Below are positions 1 through 11,840 of a DNA stretch of 64,000 bases, piece by piece. The stretch is from Ichthyophis bannanicus (lineage: Eukaryota > Chordata > Amphibia > Gymnophiona > Ichthyophiidae). The stretch is from positions 399,857,440 through 399,921,439 of the forward strand of contig CM066039.1 of NCBI GenBank assembly GCA_033557465.1. Reading direction: 5' to 3'. The position numbers and the translations under genes are program-made. The notes under the pieces were generated by a model, which was not told the origin of the DNA, did not search any database, and saw nothing but the letters and a program-made list of their open reading frames with translations. The first letter of the stretch is position 1. The number at the start of each line of letters is the position of its first letter.

Positions 1-1233
1 ATATGGGTGGTAAAATATATCAAATATATATATATATATATGATATACCTGAATATATGTAAATTTGTGGGGCATGGTCTAGCACCACAATGGTAATGAT
101 ATAGGTATGTAGACATATATGGAGATGCTACATAGCAGACAATAGGTTGAAGATACATGTCTACCACCCATCCCCATAATTGTACATGGGGAATATAAAA
201 GAAAAAGATTCTGTGCTCTACAAGAGGGTGAACCCACTTGAGATATGTAGAGAGAATCTATTTTCAAGGATTGAGGGATGCAGAAAAGCAATCTAACCAG
301 ATAAGCATGATATTCACTTGAGAACAGATGAATATATGAATCTGTGAAGAACAAGGCGGGAGCTCCACAGAACACTGATATGGTAGATGTGGAGAAACGC
401 AGGGGAAATACCAGAGGGACCTATGGAAGGACCCAGAGGTAGCATGCGTAAACAGAAGCCTTGGAGTCCCACGCAAAAGAACTGATATCTCGTGTTAACA
501 CCCCAGGCCAGAGGGGGTGTGGAGAACCTTCATAAGTATAAGAAGGGATGAGAAGTTTTTCCTCACTAATAGAGAAAACTTCAGAGACAAGGTCAATGCT
601 CTATAGCAAGGCCCTCATAATAGAAAGCTTCTCTGAAGATTACAGAGAGCATTGTGCAGGAGAGCTATGAGATAAACTGACTGAAGTCAGGTGTGTTGCC
701 ATATCCTAGGAGAGGAGATGGTAGAATAATGTGAGAAAGCCTAAACGAGTAGGAGGATCCAGATAGTTTGGAATCACTACTGAGGCTAGACAAAATGTTG
801 AATAAGGGACTGGAACATGGGAAAAGTCCCAGTAATACTATCACTGGAACTCCTGCAGGCAGAGCTGCTGACGGAAAACAGCAGAGATGTTGTCCAGTGC
901 TGAATAAAGAAAAACAGAGAAGAAAAGAGAGGAGATATCTTTTCTCTCTGTCTGGGGAACGAGCTTGCTAAAGAAGCTGTTCAGTATGGTACCCCTCAAG
1001 TAATTAGAGGGTGACGTATCCCTAGGGTAAGTCAACTGAAGGAAAAAATGTTCAGTTGGGATAAAAATTATCAGGGGATAGTTGCAACTGCTCTTCTAGG
1101 GAATAAGAAGAGGAGAAGGGTGCAGATCCTGAACAAAGAATTTTTCCCTCCGACAGGTTAATACACTGAAAAGAAAAGCACAGTGAATAAACTTCTAATA
1201 TGTAGAAGTGAGGTAAGTTACCATTTCCGGCCT
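1..1233. other. AT-rich stretch without recognisable gene
   Basis: A short TA-dinucleotide microsatellite lies near positions 28-45. The rest holds only short open frames with no family signature that I recognise. It lies downstream of a minus-strand DIRS gag relic (1234-3188), so it could be decayed DIRS interior, but no RT, RNase H or recombinase motif is visible. Confidence 0.4.
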
Positions 1234-3188
1234 CTATGGTCGCTGGAAATGCTGAGACTGGCCAGAAGTGGAGGACTTCAGACTAGGCTGAGGTGTCCCT
1301 TGCTTAGGTACAGCTGAATGATGGGCAGGAGATGAATGAAACTTTCTTTTCTTAGGGAAAGAAGGTTTGGTAGGACATTTCCTACTCTTTGAAGAAGGAG
1401 GTGGCTTAGAATGGTTTCTAGTGGAAGAAGAGTCAGTGGAGCATTGAGCAACCTGACGTAAAGCCTCCTTATTGAAAAGACCTTCCCCTGTACAAGGAGA
1501 ATGAGCTAGTATAGTTTGTGCCCGTTTGCTCAAGTCTGAAGCCTCAAGCCAGGCTCTGCGACGTGCTGCAATGGCAATAGTAGAGGATCTGCTAACGGAC
1601 TCAAAAGAGTCTATAGAAGCACGAGACAGGAACCAGGATATATTCCGGCTGTGATTGATGAGCAAGGAATAATCAGTAGCCTTGGGCTCTGGTAAAAAAG
1701 GGGTCAACAGAGACAATTTCTCTGTGACTTCCTGGAGTGTTAGACTCATGTGAAAAATATATGAGAGAACTCTGGAGGCCAGCATAGAGTTTTGGAAGGC
1801 CTGACGGCCAAAAGCATAGAGTGTTCTTGAAGAACGACCTGGCGGATAAGAAGAATGCTTCTTCTTGCTGTTAACTTTCTCATCGTTCCCTTGTAGTGGA
1901 ATCGGCACTGAGGAAAGTTGAGGCTTTTGGAACCCTGGAGAGGGTGGCACTCGGTACCGAACCTCAATGTCTGTAGAAACTTGAGGAAGTCGTAAGGGCG
2001 ATTTCCAAACCCTGAGAAGGAGATCCTGCAGAGCAGGATGTAAAGGAAACTGTATATTTTGCATTTGTGCCGGTGAGCCATGGGTAGGATCACAACCAGG
2101 GATAGAAATATTAAGAAAGGTTGCCATATCCAGGAGAAAAGCCTGAAAAGACAGATCTCCTATGGGAACCATCCCTGGTAAGGCTAAAGGAAAAGCCTGA
2201 GCACCAGAGGACTTACAGTGTACTGCACCAATGCCAGGTATCGGTTCCAAACTAGGCATCGGTGCAAGAACAGGCGTCGACATCGATACTGATACAGGAT
2301 TAGCAGGTGAAATCGCCATCGGGAACTGCTGCAGTGGTACCGAGATCATGAATCTGGGATCTTCGGAACTGCCTATCTGGAAACGACAGGAGTCGGTTCC
2401 CGGACGCGTCGATACGCAGCCCTCGAGACTAGATATCGGCTCAAGACGGCATCGGAGGAAGCGAGGCTATCGATGCATGTCGCAAGGGTTCCGACGCCGG
2501 TGGCAGCATCGGCGATGCCGATACCACCAAGGCAGCCTGGGTTACATCGATCGATACCGACGGTACCGAGGATACCCAAGGAGCACCTCTTGAAAAGGCG
2601 GTCCATCTCGATGCCGATGGCAGGGTATCGGAACCAATCGATGCCGGTACCGTCCCGGAGCATGGCTGAGATTGAGGGAAGTCAATGCGGTGCGTATCGA
2701 TCGGTCCCGAAGGTACCGAGGATGCCCGATGACGATCCCTGGTGAAGAGTAGATTACTCGACACCGGTGCCGATGCCGGAGGCTCGGTACCGCTCGAAGC
2801 GGATACAACCTCCGCGCATGGCTCAGGCATGTTCTGTGAGGGGTGAGCCCCAGGAACATCCTGAAACCCCTTTAACGCTTTGGAGCCCGAAGACTCCCGC
2901 AGGGGTAAAGCCAATGGATTCTTGAGGGTAAGGCCATTGACTAGTCTTAACAGACTGTTTTTGGGTTACCTGATCCTGTGAAGTAGAGAAAACAGGTACC
3001 CTCAGTGCCGAGGAAAAAACGGTATCGAGGGAAACTCTAAATACTGAAGGTTTCTTCACCAAATTATCTCCTGAAAAGTCAGGGGAAAAAGGGTCAGGAC
3101 CCACACAGTTGAGACACCAACTATTGGTGTCTAAAAAGAAACAGGTGTTTCCACATCGAATGCACTTCTTAGGAAAAGAAGGCTCCAT
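1234..3188 (-). pseudogene. DIRS-like retrotransposon gag relic
   Basis: The minus strand reads a Gag-like protein in at least two frames, so the gene is broken. The N-terminal part (2823-3188) starts MEPSFPKKC and carries a paired CxxC ... CxxC cluster like the N-terminus of the better-preserved DIRS gag at 29351-31276. The C-terminal part (1234-2349) shares the hydrophobic PALQDLLLRVW stretch, the PPSPGFQKPQL motif and the PPGRSSRTLYAFGRQAFQNSMLASR region with that copy. The middle (about 2240-2800) is a low-complexity Ser/Pro/Val-rich spacer dense in GGTACCG and ATCGATGCCG words. No pol or recombinase follows downstream. Assignment rests on similarity to the full DIRS element in this same window. 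Confidence 0.75.
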
Positions 3189-3399
3189 GATGAAAAGGCC
3201 TAGTAGGCCTAAGTAGTGAAGGCAAAAAAACTGAAGAAAAAGTTTCTCAGAATTTAGTCAAAAATCCACTGGCGATACCGGTGGCAGCGGGAAATACAGC
3301 CGCGGCCACAAGAAAACAAAAAACTAAAGTAATTAAAGTAATTAAAAAGAAAAGTTTCTGCGGTGACAGGAGGACGTCCTGCCGGCTCCGCGGAAAAAC

Positions 3400-4221
3400 G
3401 AAAACTGAAGAGAGGCTGTGGAGAAGGCGGGAAGTCACTGCGCAGGCGCGAGGGATGCTGCCAAAAGCTTTCTGATTGGAAGCTGGGCAGCATTCCCGTG
3501 CAGGCTCCGTCGGTACCGACGTACCCATATGTGAAGACTCATTCCTGCTTGTTCCTGGAGATAAAAAGGACACACGTCCGATGGGCTTCACGGGAAAAAA
3601 AAAGAGACTGAGGTAAGATGGCACCTTTAGGCGGGAAGGGAACCGCGCATGCGTGCCAGCATTCCCAAAGGCTTTCATGGAAAGCTGGGGAAATGCTCCG
3701 CTGGGGCTTCATCGGCGTCGATGACACCTATAAGTGAGGACTGACTTCCTGCTTGGTCCTGGAGAAATTGTGCTGCCACACTTTGAACATTTTTTGAAAC
3801 CAGTAGCTGGTTTCTCCATGTTGAAAGTAAAGAGGCCTAGTGGCCAAAATGGCACCAAGCACCAAGCAGGGGAAAACCCCTGACTGAAAAACACAAATTC
3901 TGTATTTTTTTTTTTTGAAGAAAGAAAGAAAAAACACCGGTGGTACCGGTGGGCGTCGAACTAAGGCAGGCGCAACCACAAAAAATAAGAAATAAAAGTA
4001 GAATATTCTGCGGTGGCAGGGTTCACGTCCTGTCGGCTCCGCGGAAAACAAAGAACTGAAGAGATGGAGGTAGATAGGTGGGAAGGCAGCGCGCATGCGT
4101 GTATGCACGCTCCAAAAAGTGTTCCTATTGGACGCTGGGGAGCGTTCCCACGCGGGCTCCGTCGGTACCGACGATACCCATATGTGAAGACTCATTCCTG
4201 CTTGTTCCTGGAGATAAAACC
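3400..4221. repeat. cluster of three DIRS terminal-repeat copies
   Basis: Three diverged copies of the right-hand DIRS terminal repeat lie in the same orientation, at about 3401-3566, 3607-3772 and 4056-4221. Each runs from a GACTGA/ACTGAAG start, through a GCGCATGCG-like core, to CCATATGTGA(A/G)GACT, TCCTGCTTG and TCCTGGAGA. They match the right terminal repeat of the DIRS element ending near 31685. The arrangement fits DIRS elements inserted into one another and then reduced to their ends. Confidence 0.65.
3773..3830 (-). pseudogene. truncated DIRS gag start
   Basis: The minus strand encodes a start MEKPATGFKKCSKCGS that matches the CxxC N-terminus of DIRS gag (compare the MAASGFKKCDLCKK start at 31276). 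It is cut after the second Cys pair by the neighbouring DIRS terminal repeat (3607-3772), indicating insertion of one DIRS element in the 5' end of another's gag. Confidence 0.55.
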
Positions 4222-4755
4222 ACCCTTCCTACAGTTAAAGATGGTGGAGGTTTCATAATGTTGTGGGACTGTTTTCCTGCCTCAGGAACTGAAGGACAGG
4301 AACATATTAAGGGAATTATGAAGTCAGAGGACTACCAAGTTATTTTGGAGCAAAATGTGCTACCTAGTGTCAGAAAGCTAGGTCTGGGTCAAAGGTCACG
4401 GGTCCTCCAGCAGGACAATGACCCAAAACATACATCCAAATATATAAAAGAATGGTTATAAAGGAAAAATGGACTGTTTTAAACTAGCCTGCAATGAGTC
4501 CTGATCTCAATACAATCGAGAACCTTTTGGAAAGAGCCAAAATCTGCCATTGGTAAAAGGAACCCTGGAAACATTCATGAGTTGGATCAAATTATAGTTG
4601 AAGAGTAGGAAAAACTACCAACAGACAGATCTATGAAACTTATAGATGGCTACAAGAAATGTTTGGAGGCTGTCATCACTGCCAAGAGAGTTGTGCAACC
4701 AAATATTAGTGAAGGGTGCCATTAATCCTGTGTAGGTCATATTTTGTTTTTTTTC
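4222..4755 (+). pseudogene. Tc1/mariner-type transposase relic
   Basis: The plus strand starts with a frame reading VKDGGGFIMLWDCF, then EDYQVILEQNVLPS and QQDNDPKHTSK. These are the central and C-terminal catalytic landmarks of Tc1-family DDE transposases, in which the second catalytic Asp lies in the QQDNDPKH block. The frame stops at 4461, and degraded C-terminal sequence continues to about 4700, followed by a T-rich flank. The N-terminal DNA-binding half is absent; the relic abuts a DIRS terminal repeat. It is inactive. Confidence 0.8.
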
Positions 4756-4784
4756 TCAGAAATTACTGTCTAAATTGCACAGAT

Positions 4785-4930
4785 ATTTATTTATTTATTT
4801 AACAACTCTTTTATACCGCCGTATCTACTAGTCACGGCGGTTTACATAGAACTGATGGGAATGTTACATAGAATAATTCTTAGCAAATTAAACTACAGAA
4901 CATTTGAAAGATATCTTTTTTTTGCATACC
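4785..4930 (-). repeat. 3' tail of an L2-like LINE
   Basis: A TTTATTTATTTA tract is followed by TATACCGCCG ... CGGCGGTTTACAT. In the other orientation this is the GTAAACCGC...GCGGTATA hairpin plus A-rich tail found at the ends of several L2-like LINEs in this window. No coding sequence remains. Confidence 0.6.
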
Positions 4931-5149
4931 TTTGAACATACAATTACAATATTATGATGACATACAGTTGGAATATTTCCAATTATTTTTCAAGATACTG
5001 TACACAACATAACCGAAAATGCAAGGCTGCCAATAATGTTGACCACAACTGTAAGTGCCACAGCAGTCAACACTGGCAGGATATTCAGCAGTAATATCTA
5101 GGTAACGCCGATATTCAGTTGTGACATCCATATAGTAACTTAAGCCTGC
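4931..5149. other. unassigned non-coding DNA
   Basis: No coding capacity is seen. A GATATTCAG word near 5075-5125 and a CTGAATAT word near 5753 face each other across the L2 fragment at 5150-5625, which may mean the fragment sits in a MITE-like element. Weak support. Confidence 0.3.
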
Positions 5150-5625
5150 TTTCTGTATGACCTAATTTATGCTCTTCCTGCTTCAATCCGAGTCATTATG
5201 GACCTATCTATTTTCAGAAAGGCACTAAAGACTCACCTTTTCCAGATGGCTTATGACCACATAACATAATGAAGGACTCTTGATGCTGGCCTCTCCACTT
5301 ACTCAGACTATACCTTGAGACCCTGCTGCACAACTTTACTCAGTCCCCCTCCTCCCTGTCTCGATCCCACCCCTTCCCCCCTCCCCCCTCCTTTCCCTTC
5401 CCTTTTGCTTTCCACTACTTACCTGCCTTATGTTATCTAGATCTGCTGCTTATGCCTGTTCTATGCAAAGTTGCCTGTTTTGAGGTTTATGCCTGTTCTA
5501 AAGTTGCTTGTTTGGATGTTTATGCATGTTCTATGTAAAGTTGCTTGACTGTTCATGTTTCCTGTAAACCGCTCTGATGCTAAATAGTGCGGTATATAAA
5601 AGCTAATAAATAAAAAAATAAATCA
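5150..5625 (+). repeat. 5'-truncated L2-like LINE 3' end
   Basis: The plus strand keeps a decayed C-terminus (AFRKALKTHLF-type coding near 5210-5250), a pyrimidine-rich 3' UTR, and the terminal hairpin GTAAACCGCTCTGATG ... GTGCGGTATATAAA followed by (TAAATAAA)n at 5565-5622. It belongs to the same tail class as the tails at 9230, 14075, 50680 and 61682. Confidence 0.6.
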
Positions 5626-6847
5626 GCATTTATCTGGATAGTGGCCAGACTGTCCCTGCACTTAGACAGTGCATAGGCAATCTATCCAGATAGTCCCACT
5701 GAATTTCTTTCAGCGCCCCTCCACCCCTTCCATAGGCTACCCAGATAAGGGCTCTGAATATCTGCCCCTTAATTAACACACTGAAAATTTAAGTCAACCC
5801 AGAACACATCTTGCGATAAGTACCTAGCCTCCTAATGTTAAATAAGGGAACACTCACCATTCTAGGCTTTTTTCCTTTAATGTTCAAGTCTTTCAATGAG
5901 AGAAACAGATTAGAACTGAGATCTTTAATCCCAAGTTTTCTAGAAGACAGCTTTCTAAACGAGAGGCAAAGAAATTAAATCAACTACAAAGAAATTTGAT
6001 TCCAAATACATCACTATAAAATGTTTACTCTGTAAAAAAGAGATTCACTGCTGGATCTGTAAGCGAAGTACACATTTCCTTTAAATAAAACATTTGCATA
6101 CCATTAATTAGAATTCTATCAGTAATAATATATAATAAGATGGCCCAGTATTCTCACCCCATGTCTGCAGCAGAAGAATCTTTACGACTGTCCCTGTGGG
6201 CTGGCGTGGTGTTCGCCTAACTCTACAGATAACTAGCGATATTCAACTGCATAGCCACACAGACAGCGGCTCAGCAGTTTATATATGTAGTCAACGCCAC
6301 TGCACCATACTGTAAGTATAGTGGTGCTGAAAAGATTTAGCTTTCTTAAAGACAACAGCTGGCATTAAGTTGAGGATTTCTACTATGAGGTGTAATAATA
6401 CAAACTAATACTACACATTTTCATATAATAACTTTAACATGATCATTGCAATTTTTAATGTGGTTGTCTGATTTGAATATGCAAATAGCATGATAATGTG
6501 CTCATTACTTATTTACAAAGATGTGCAGCTGAAGTCAAGCTGCATATCCGGAGGTGTAGTTAAGGACAGCGTGCTGACCAGCTTAGCACAGTAGCATTTA
6601 CCTATGGAGGGAAGCTGTATTCTGGGGGACAAGAGCGGTGCCTGCATTCTGATGTGTTACTGGTTCACTTCCAGATAGCAGTCTTGACACATGTCAGCTC
6701 TCTGCCACATGCTTAGTGCCATCTTGCCACTGTCTGCAGGTCTACACCCTAGAAGATCCTCCACTTCAGCCACTGTTTTGGAAGTGTGTGTGTGTTTGTC
6801 TTCCAGCCTTTATGTAACACAGAACTGAACTATCTAGCCAGTCTGAT
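5626..6847. other. unassigned non-coding DNA
   Basis: About 1.2 kb without a supportable gene. An inverted word pair TATCTGGATAG ... CTATCCAGATAG lies near 5630-5695. Short GT runs occur near 6788-6798. The remainder looks like unique or very old repeat DNA. Confidence 0.4.
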
Positions 6848-7150
6848 AAGAACATAAGATATGCCATACTGGGTCAGACCAAGGTCCATCAAGCCCAGTA
6901 TCCTGTTTCCAACAGTGGCCAATCTAGGTCATAAGTACCTAGACATTTCCCAAAAAGATACAGGTTCCACAGTGCTTGAATTGGGGCAAGCAGTGATATC
7001 CCAGGTCCCTTTTAATAATGGTTTATGGACCTTTCCTCCAGGAACTTGTCCAACCCTTTTTTAAACACAGCTGCACTAACAGCTTTTACTACATCCTCCG
7101 GTAACAAATTCCAGAGTTTGATTACATGTTGAGAGAAAAAATATTTTCTC
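6848..7150 (-). repeat. CR1 LINE 3' end
   Basis: Reading minus, the segment gives the C-terminus of CR1 ORF2 (KYFF-type, [15 protein letters not shown] motifs, decayed) and the CR1 terminus with GGCTTGATGGACC and TGACCCAGTATGGC, ending in TTATGTTCTTA. It is the first of several copies of this 3' end (also 12631, 21870, 25106, 46828, 63660). It may belong to the CR1 body at 9295-12630, separated by the L2 insertion, but about 270 bp expected at the junction are missing. Confidence 0.8.
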
Positions 7151-7672
7151 TAATATCTGGTTCCTCAAAGCACGATCACATCACCCCCATTCTCAACCAC
7201 CTCCACTGGCTCCCAATCAGCTCCCGCATCCATTATAAGGCTCTACTATACATATTCAAAATCAAACAGAACCTCTCAGCAAATAGTCTGCAACCCCTCA
7301 TCAGATATGACCCAGGCACCAGACCCAGGAGGAGAGGCACCTCATACACCATCAGTACACCCAAAGCATTCGCTAAAACAAGACAAGATACCTCAAGAAG
7401 GGCATTATCCCTGGCCTCGCCTGTGCTCTGGAATTCACCTGAGATCAACAGTAGACCTCAAGGACTTCAAGAAGATGCTCAAAACGACGCTCTTCATAGA
7501 ACACTATAAGGACATCACGTGACCTGACCAACAGCCACTCAGTCTGCTCACCTCTCTTTCAGACCCCTTCAGCCTCCGCCCTCCCCCTCCCACATGTATA
7601 TAGTTCCTTGTACATAGCTCACAGTGTATCTAGCTCACCTTGAAATCATTGATACATTACACACACACATAC

Positions 7673-9163
7673 TGTCGCACCGCCGCCCTAGAGGCCAAGG
7701 TTGGTATGGGCAGGTCGGGTGGACATGAGAGTTTTTTTCTATTTTGAATTTGGTCTTTATGTAAGGGGTCTGGGTACTGTTCCCAGGACCTACCGGGGAC
7801 CAAACTTCAAGAGAACACAACAGTCCGAATGTAGGGAAAGTAAGGCTTTATTTCCCTTTACACACAATGGTTCAAACAGTGGAGACTACTTCAACAAAAA
7901 AAGGAAACCTTGCTTCAGGCAAAAAGAAGAAATATATTCAAACTTGCTTTGTCTACTGTTACTTCACAGGACTTTGTATAAACCAATTACACAGGTTTTG
8001 CTATGGAGCACTGCTTACATTTCATGCAAAGACATTAGGCTTCCTGCCTGGCAGTAGCTACAATCCATAGCGGTCTCAGGTGGGTCCTCATAGAATTCCA
8101 CCTGCATAGGCTGAGGGTCAGATAACTGTGAATCTGTGTCGGTATACTTTTGTGGAGTGTATTGAGGCTTCTCAAACAACACATTCACTAGCTTCCAGTG
8201 TTCTGAGTCTAGTTTTGGGCCGCGCCCATGTGAAGGCTTGTTAGAGCAGTAACTTCCTTTGGCTTGCTGCCTTATGTTACACAGTCTTTCTTTTACCAAA
8301 GGCTTGTGTCCTATCTCACGGACAGTTTGATAAGGAGGGCACACTTCTGTATCTTGTGCTTCCTGTTTCAGTAAGTTATAATGCTTAGCAGAATAAAAAG
8401 GTGGTTTACCTTGTTTCTTAAGATTGTCCCAGTTAGTTGAGTCATGAGGCCTAGCCTTGCTGTAGTTTAGCCTTACTCGAGCAGTAGGCTTCTCAGACTT
8501 CAGCTGGCCTTCCTGTAGAATCAGCACTCTTTCACACCCACACCTTTTGTTATTTGAATAAGGAGTGTTACCTCTTACAGCAATGACTTCATCATTTCCC
8601 TGGTAACAGCCACAGTGTCCTGCATTTACTGCTGGCGGTTCCTCATGTAAAACTCTGGGGTTTATTTCTCCCCTTGTACCTTTCTTTCCAGTATCTCTCA
8701 GCCAAGAACTCCTGGAATTCTGTTGCACCGGACTTACTGTGCCTTCCTGCCAGGACCTCCTTCCTCTCTGGTATCTTTGCCCAGACTCCTTTTCTCTTTC
8801 AGCTTCTACCACAGCCTCTGCTTTCCGTTGCTGCTGCTGTTACCACCGCTGGTGCTCTTCCTCCTGGTGCTCTCCCAGGTGTGTCCCCTGGTGCTTTCCC
8901 AGGTGCTCTCTGTGGTGTGTCTGCTTTACTTGTCCTACTTCCTCCTTTTCAACTTCCCAGCCTTTCTTCAGAGGAACTCCCCCTTTCCTGGATTGGCTGT
9001 TAGGTTGCATTACATCATCAGTTCTAGGGTGCAGTTCTCTAGGCCTTGGAAGGTCACTCCTGCTCCCCCTATCAGGCTCCTCATAGCATTGCAACTGATG
9101 TTGAAATCTTTTTTCAGGATTTAAAACCTTTTTCTCCATGTGAATAGGCTCTGCAGTGCCACA
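7673..9163 (-). mobile_element. solo LTR, Gypsy family D
   Basis: In minus orientation the LTR starts TGTGGCACTGCAG (9163) and ends GGTGCGACA (7673), so it has TG...CA ends. It is flanked by ATAC at 7669-7672 and 9164-9167. It is 1491 bp long. An AATAAA signal in minus orientation (plus: CTTTATTTCC near 7843) follows the internal reading frame. Its sequence differs from LTRs A, B, C, E and F, but the plan is the same: coding frame first, polyadenylation signal after. Confidence 0.8.
8015..9163 (-). pseudogene. LTR-encoded acidic-tail protein, family D (one stop)
   Basis: The frame opens at the first codon of the LTR (TGT, 9163-9161), reads CGTAEPIHMEKK, and runs about 380 codons to a stop at 8015. 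A single in-frame TAA near 8840 interrupts it; both halves are in the same frame. The product is rich in Gln, Glu, Arg and Ser, has no obvious membrane segment and no known domain that I recognise. It ends QPMQVEFYEDPPETAMDCSY, matching the Met-Gln-Val-acidic ... Met-Asp-Cys tail of the LTR frames of families A, B and E. Upstream in a complete element the frame would continue from RNase H through the polypurine tract. Function unknown. Confidence 0.65.
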
Positions 9164-9295
9164 ATACACTGTCGATTCAATCACTACATGCCCACTTCCA
9201 CGCACACAGCCTCGTGATTTGTTTGATGTGTAAACTGCTTTGATTCCAGGATAAAGCGGTATATAAATCCTTTTAATTAAATAAATAAATAAGAT

Positions 9296-11840
9296 ACGGC
9301 AACCAGAATTGCACACAATATTCAAAGTGTGGTCGTACCATAGAACGATACAGAGGCATTATAATATCCTTTGTTTTATATTCCATTGCTTTCCTTATGA
9401 TACCTAGCATTCTATTTGCTCTCTTGGTCGCCGCTGCACACTGGGCGGAGGGTTTTAACATGTTATCCACGATGACGCCTAAATCTTTTTCCTGGGTGGT
9501 AGTTCCTATTGTGGAACCTTGCACCGTGTAACCATTGTTTGGATTGTTCTTTCCTAGGTGCATAACTTTGAACTTGTCCACATTATTTATTTATTAGCTT
9601 TTATATACCACACTATTTAGTATAAGAGTGGTTTACAGGAAACGTGAACAGTCAAGCAACTTAACACAGAACAAGCATAGAACATTAAATTTAATCTGCC
9701 ATTTGGTTGCCCAGTCTTCCAATTTATCAAGATTCTCTTGCAATTTTCCACAATCCTCATGGGTTTTAACAACTTTAAATAGTTTTGTGTCATCTGCAAA
9801 TTTGATAACCTCACTCATTCCATTTTCCAGGTCATTTATGAATATGTTAAAAAGAAGTGGACCTAGCACAGATCCCTGGGTTACTCCACTATTCACCTTT
9901 TTCCATTGGGAAAATTGGCCATTTAGCCCTACCCTCTTGCTTTATATCTTTTAAGCAGTTCCTGATCCATAATAGTACACTGCATTCTATCCCATGACTT
10001 TTTAGTTTTGTCAAAAGTCTCTGATGATGGACTTTGTCACGGACTTTCAAAAAGTCCAGATACACTATATCAATCGACTCATCTTTGTCAACCTGTTTAT
10101 TCACACCTTCAAAAAAACATAACAGATTAGTAAGACAAGATCTTCCTTGTCTAACGCCATGCTGGCTATCTCCCATTAAGACATGACTATCTACATGTTG
10201 AGTAATTTTGTTCTTTATGATGGTTTTTACCATTATTCCTGGTACTGACGTCAGGCTCACCGGTCTGTAGTTTCCCAGATCACCCCTGGAACCCTTTTTA
10301 AAAATTGGCATTACAATGGCCATCCTCCAATCTTCAGATATTACAGATGATTATAATGATAGTTCACAGATTACTAATAGCATGTCGGCAATCTCATATT
10401 TCAGTTCTTTCAACACCCTTGGATGAATACCATCCGGTCCAGGTGATTTTCTACTCTTCAGTTTATCAAATAGTTGTAATATATCCTCCCAGAGTATCAA
10501 TATTTCTTTCAATTCTTTCGTAGTATCACCTTTAAATATTACTTCAGTCATGGGTAACATACCTACATCTTCGTTAGTAAAGACCGAAGCAAAAAATTCA
10601 GTCTCTCTGTTATGGCCTTGTCCCCTACTAGTGCCCCTTTTACCCCTATCATCTAATGATCCAACTGACGCTCTCACAATTTTTTTGCTACGATTCTACT
10701 TGAAAAAGTCTTTATTATGCCTTTTTGCTTCCACAGCAAGCTTCTTCTCAAATTCTCCCTTTGCCTGCCTTATCAGTGCCTTGCATTTAACTTGCCAGTG
10801 CTTGTGCTGTTTCCAGTTTTCATCATTTGGTTCTTTTTTCCATTTCCTGAAAGATGCTTTTTTAGCAACAACAGCCTCTCTGACCTCACCTTTAAACCAT
10901 GCTGGCAGTTTTTTGGACTTCCTTCCACTTTTCTTAAAGCGTGGAATACAGCTGGTCTGAGCTTCCAAGATTGTATTTTTAAACAACACCCAAGCTTGAT
11001 GTAAGTCTTTAACCTTTGCAACTGCTTTTAGTTTTTTCTTAACTATTTTTCTCATTTTATCATAGTCTCCCTTTCAAAAGTTAAAAGGTAGTACTGTGGA
11101 TTTTCTTACCATCCCTTCTCCATTAATTAAATCAAACGCAATCATGCTATGATGACTATTGCCAAGTGGCCCAAATACCCTTATCTCTTGCACCAGATCT
11201 GGTGTTCCACTAAGGACTAGATCCAAAATGGCTTCCCCTTTGGTCGGTTCATGAACCAGCTGCTCCAAGAAGCAGTTATTTATTTCATCTAGAAACTTTA
11301 TCTCCCTAGCATGTCCTGCCCTGACACTGACCCAGTCAATACCGGAGTAATTTAAATCACCCATTATTATTACTGTGCTGTAAATTTTGTTAGCTTCACT
11401 GATTTCTTTGAGCATTTCATCATTCATTTGTTCATTCTGAATAGGCGGTCGATAATACACCCGCAATGCCATTGCCTTCCCCTTTTTATATGGAATTTCA
11501 ATCCAAAGAGATTCTACAGCAAATTTTGTTTCCTGCAAAACTTTAATCCTTTCTGACTCAATGCCCTCTCTAACATTGAGCGCAACTCCTCCACCAATTT
11601 GATCAGCCGTATCATTACGATATAGCTGTACCCAGGTATAACAGTGTCCCCCTGGTTGTCCTCCTTCCACCATGTCTCTGAGATTCCAATCATATCTAAC
11701 CTCTCATTTAGTACTATATATTCTCTCTCTCACATCTTGTTTTTTAGACTTCTAGCATTTGCATACAAGCATTTTAGAGACTGTATTTTATTCATATTAA
11801 TCTGGCTATCAGTAGGCTGGGGTAATTTGGAATCTTTAAG
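9296..11840 (-). pseudogene. CR1 ORF2: endonuclease-reverse transcriptase relic
   Basis: ORF2 of CR1 elements nicks the target and primes reverse transcription there. Reading minus, the endonuclease part (11673-11074) shows YRNDTADQIGGGVAL, VVYYRPP-type and MGDLNYSGIDW blocks. A Lys-rich linker at 11055-10696 follows (FKNTILEAQTSCIPRFKK). The RT fingers and palm include KSRKSPGPDGIHPRVLKEL (about 10430), GNYRPVSLTS (10270), GVRQGRSCLTNLL, GVTQGSVLGPLLFNIFINDL and FADDTKLF (about 9800), then HLGKNNPNNGY. The YADD-equivalent box is FADD, normal for CR1. The frame is broken at several points and by the LINE tail at 9586-9681. Confidence 0.85.
9586..9681 (-). repeat. short L2-like LINE tail in CR1
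   Basis: A TTTATTTATTAG tract followed by ATATACCACACTATT...GTGGTTTACAGG interrupts CR1 ORF2 sequence. ACATTA flanks both sides (9580-9585 and 9682-9687), fitting a target duplication. In the minus orientation the hairpin-and-A tail of the L2-like class is seen. Confidence 0.65.

Larger units (their letters stand above)
7155..9294 (+). mobile_element. L2-like LINE 3' part, split by solo LTR D
   Basis: The 5' part (7155-7668) codes on the plus strand for an L2-type ORF2 C-terminus: HDHITPILNHLHWLPI, then YKALL, then a decayed LWNSPEI and a terminal leucine-rich segment. The 3' part (9168-9294) resumes with the untranslated tail GTAAACTGCTTTGATTCC ... AAAGCGGTATATAAA and A-rich repeats. Between them is a solo LTR (7673-9163) with the 4-bp duplication ATAC. 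Confidence 0.7.
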
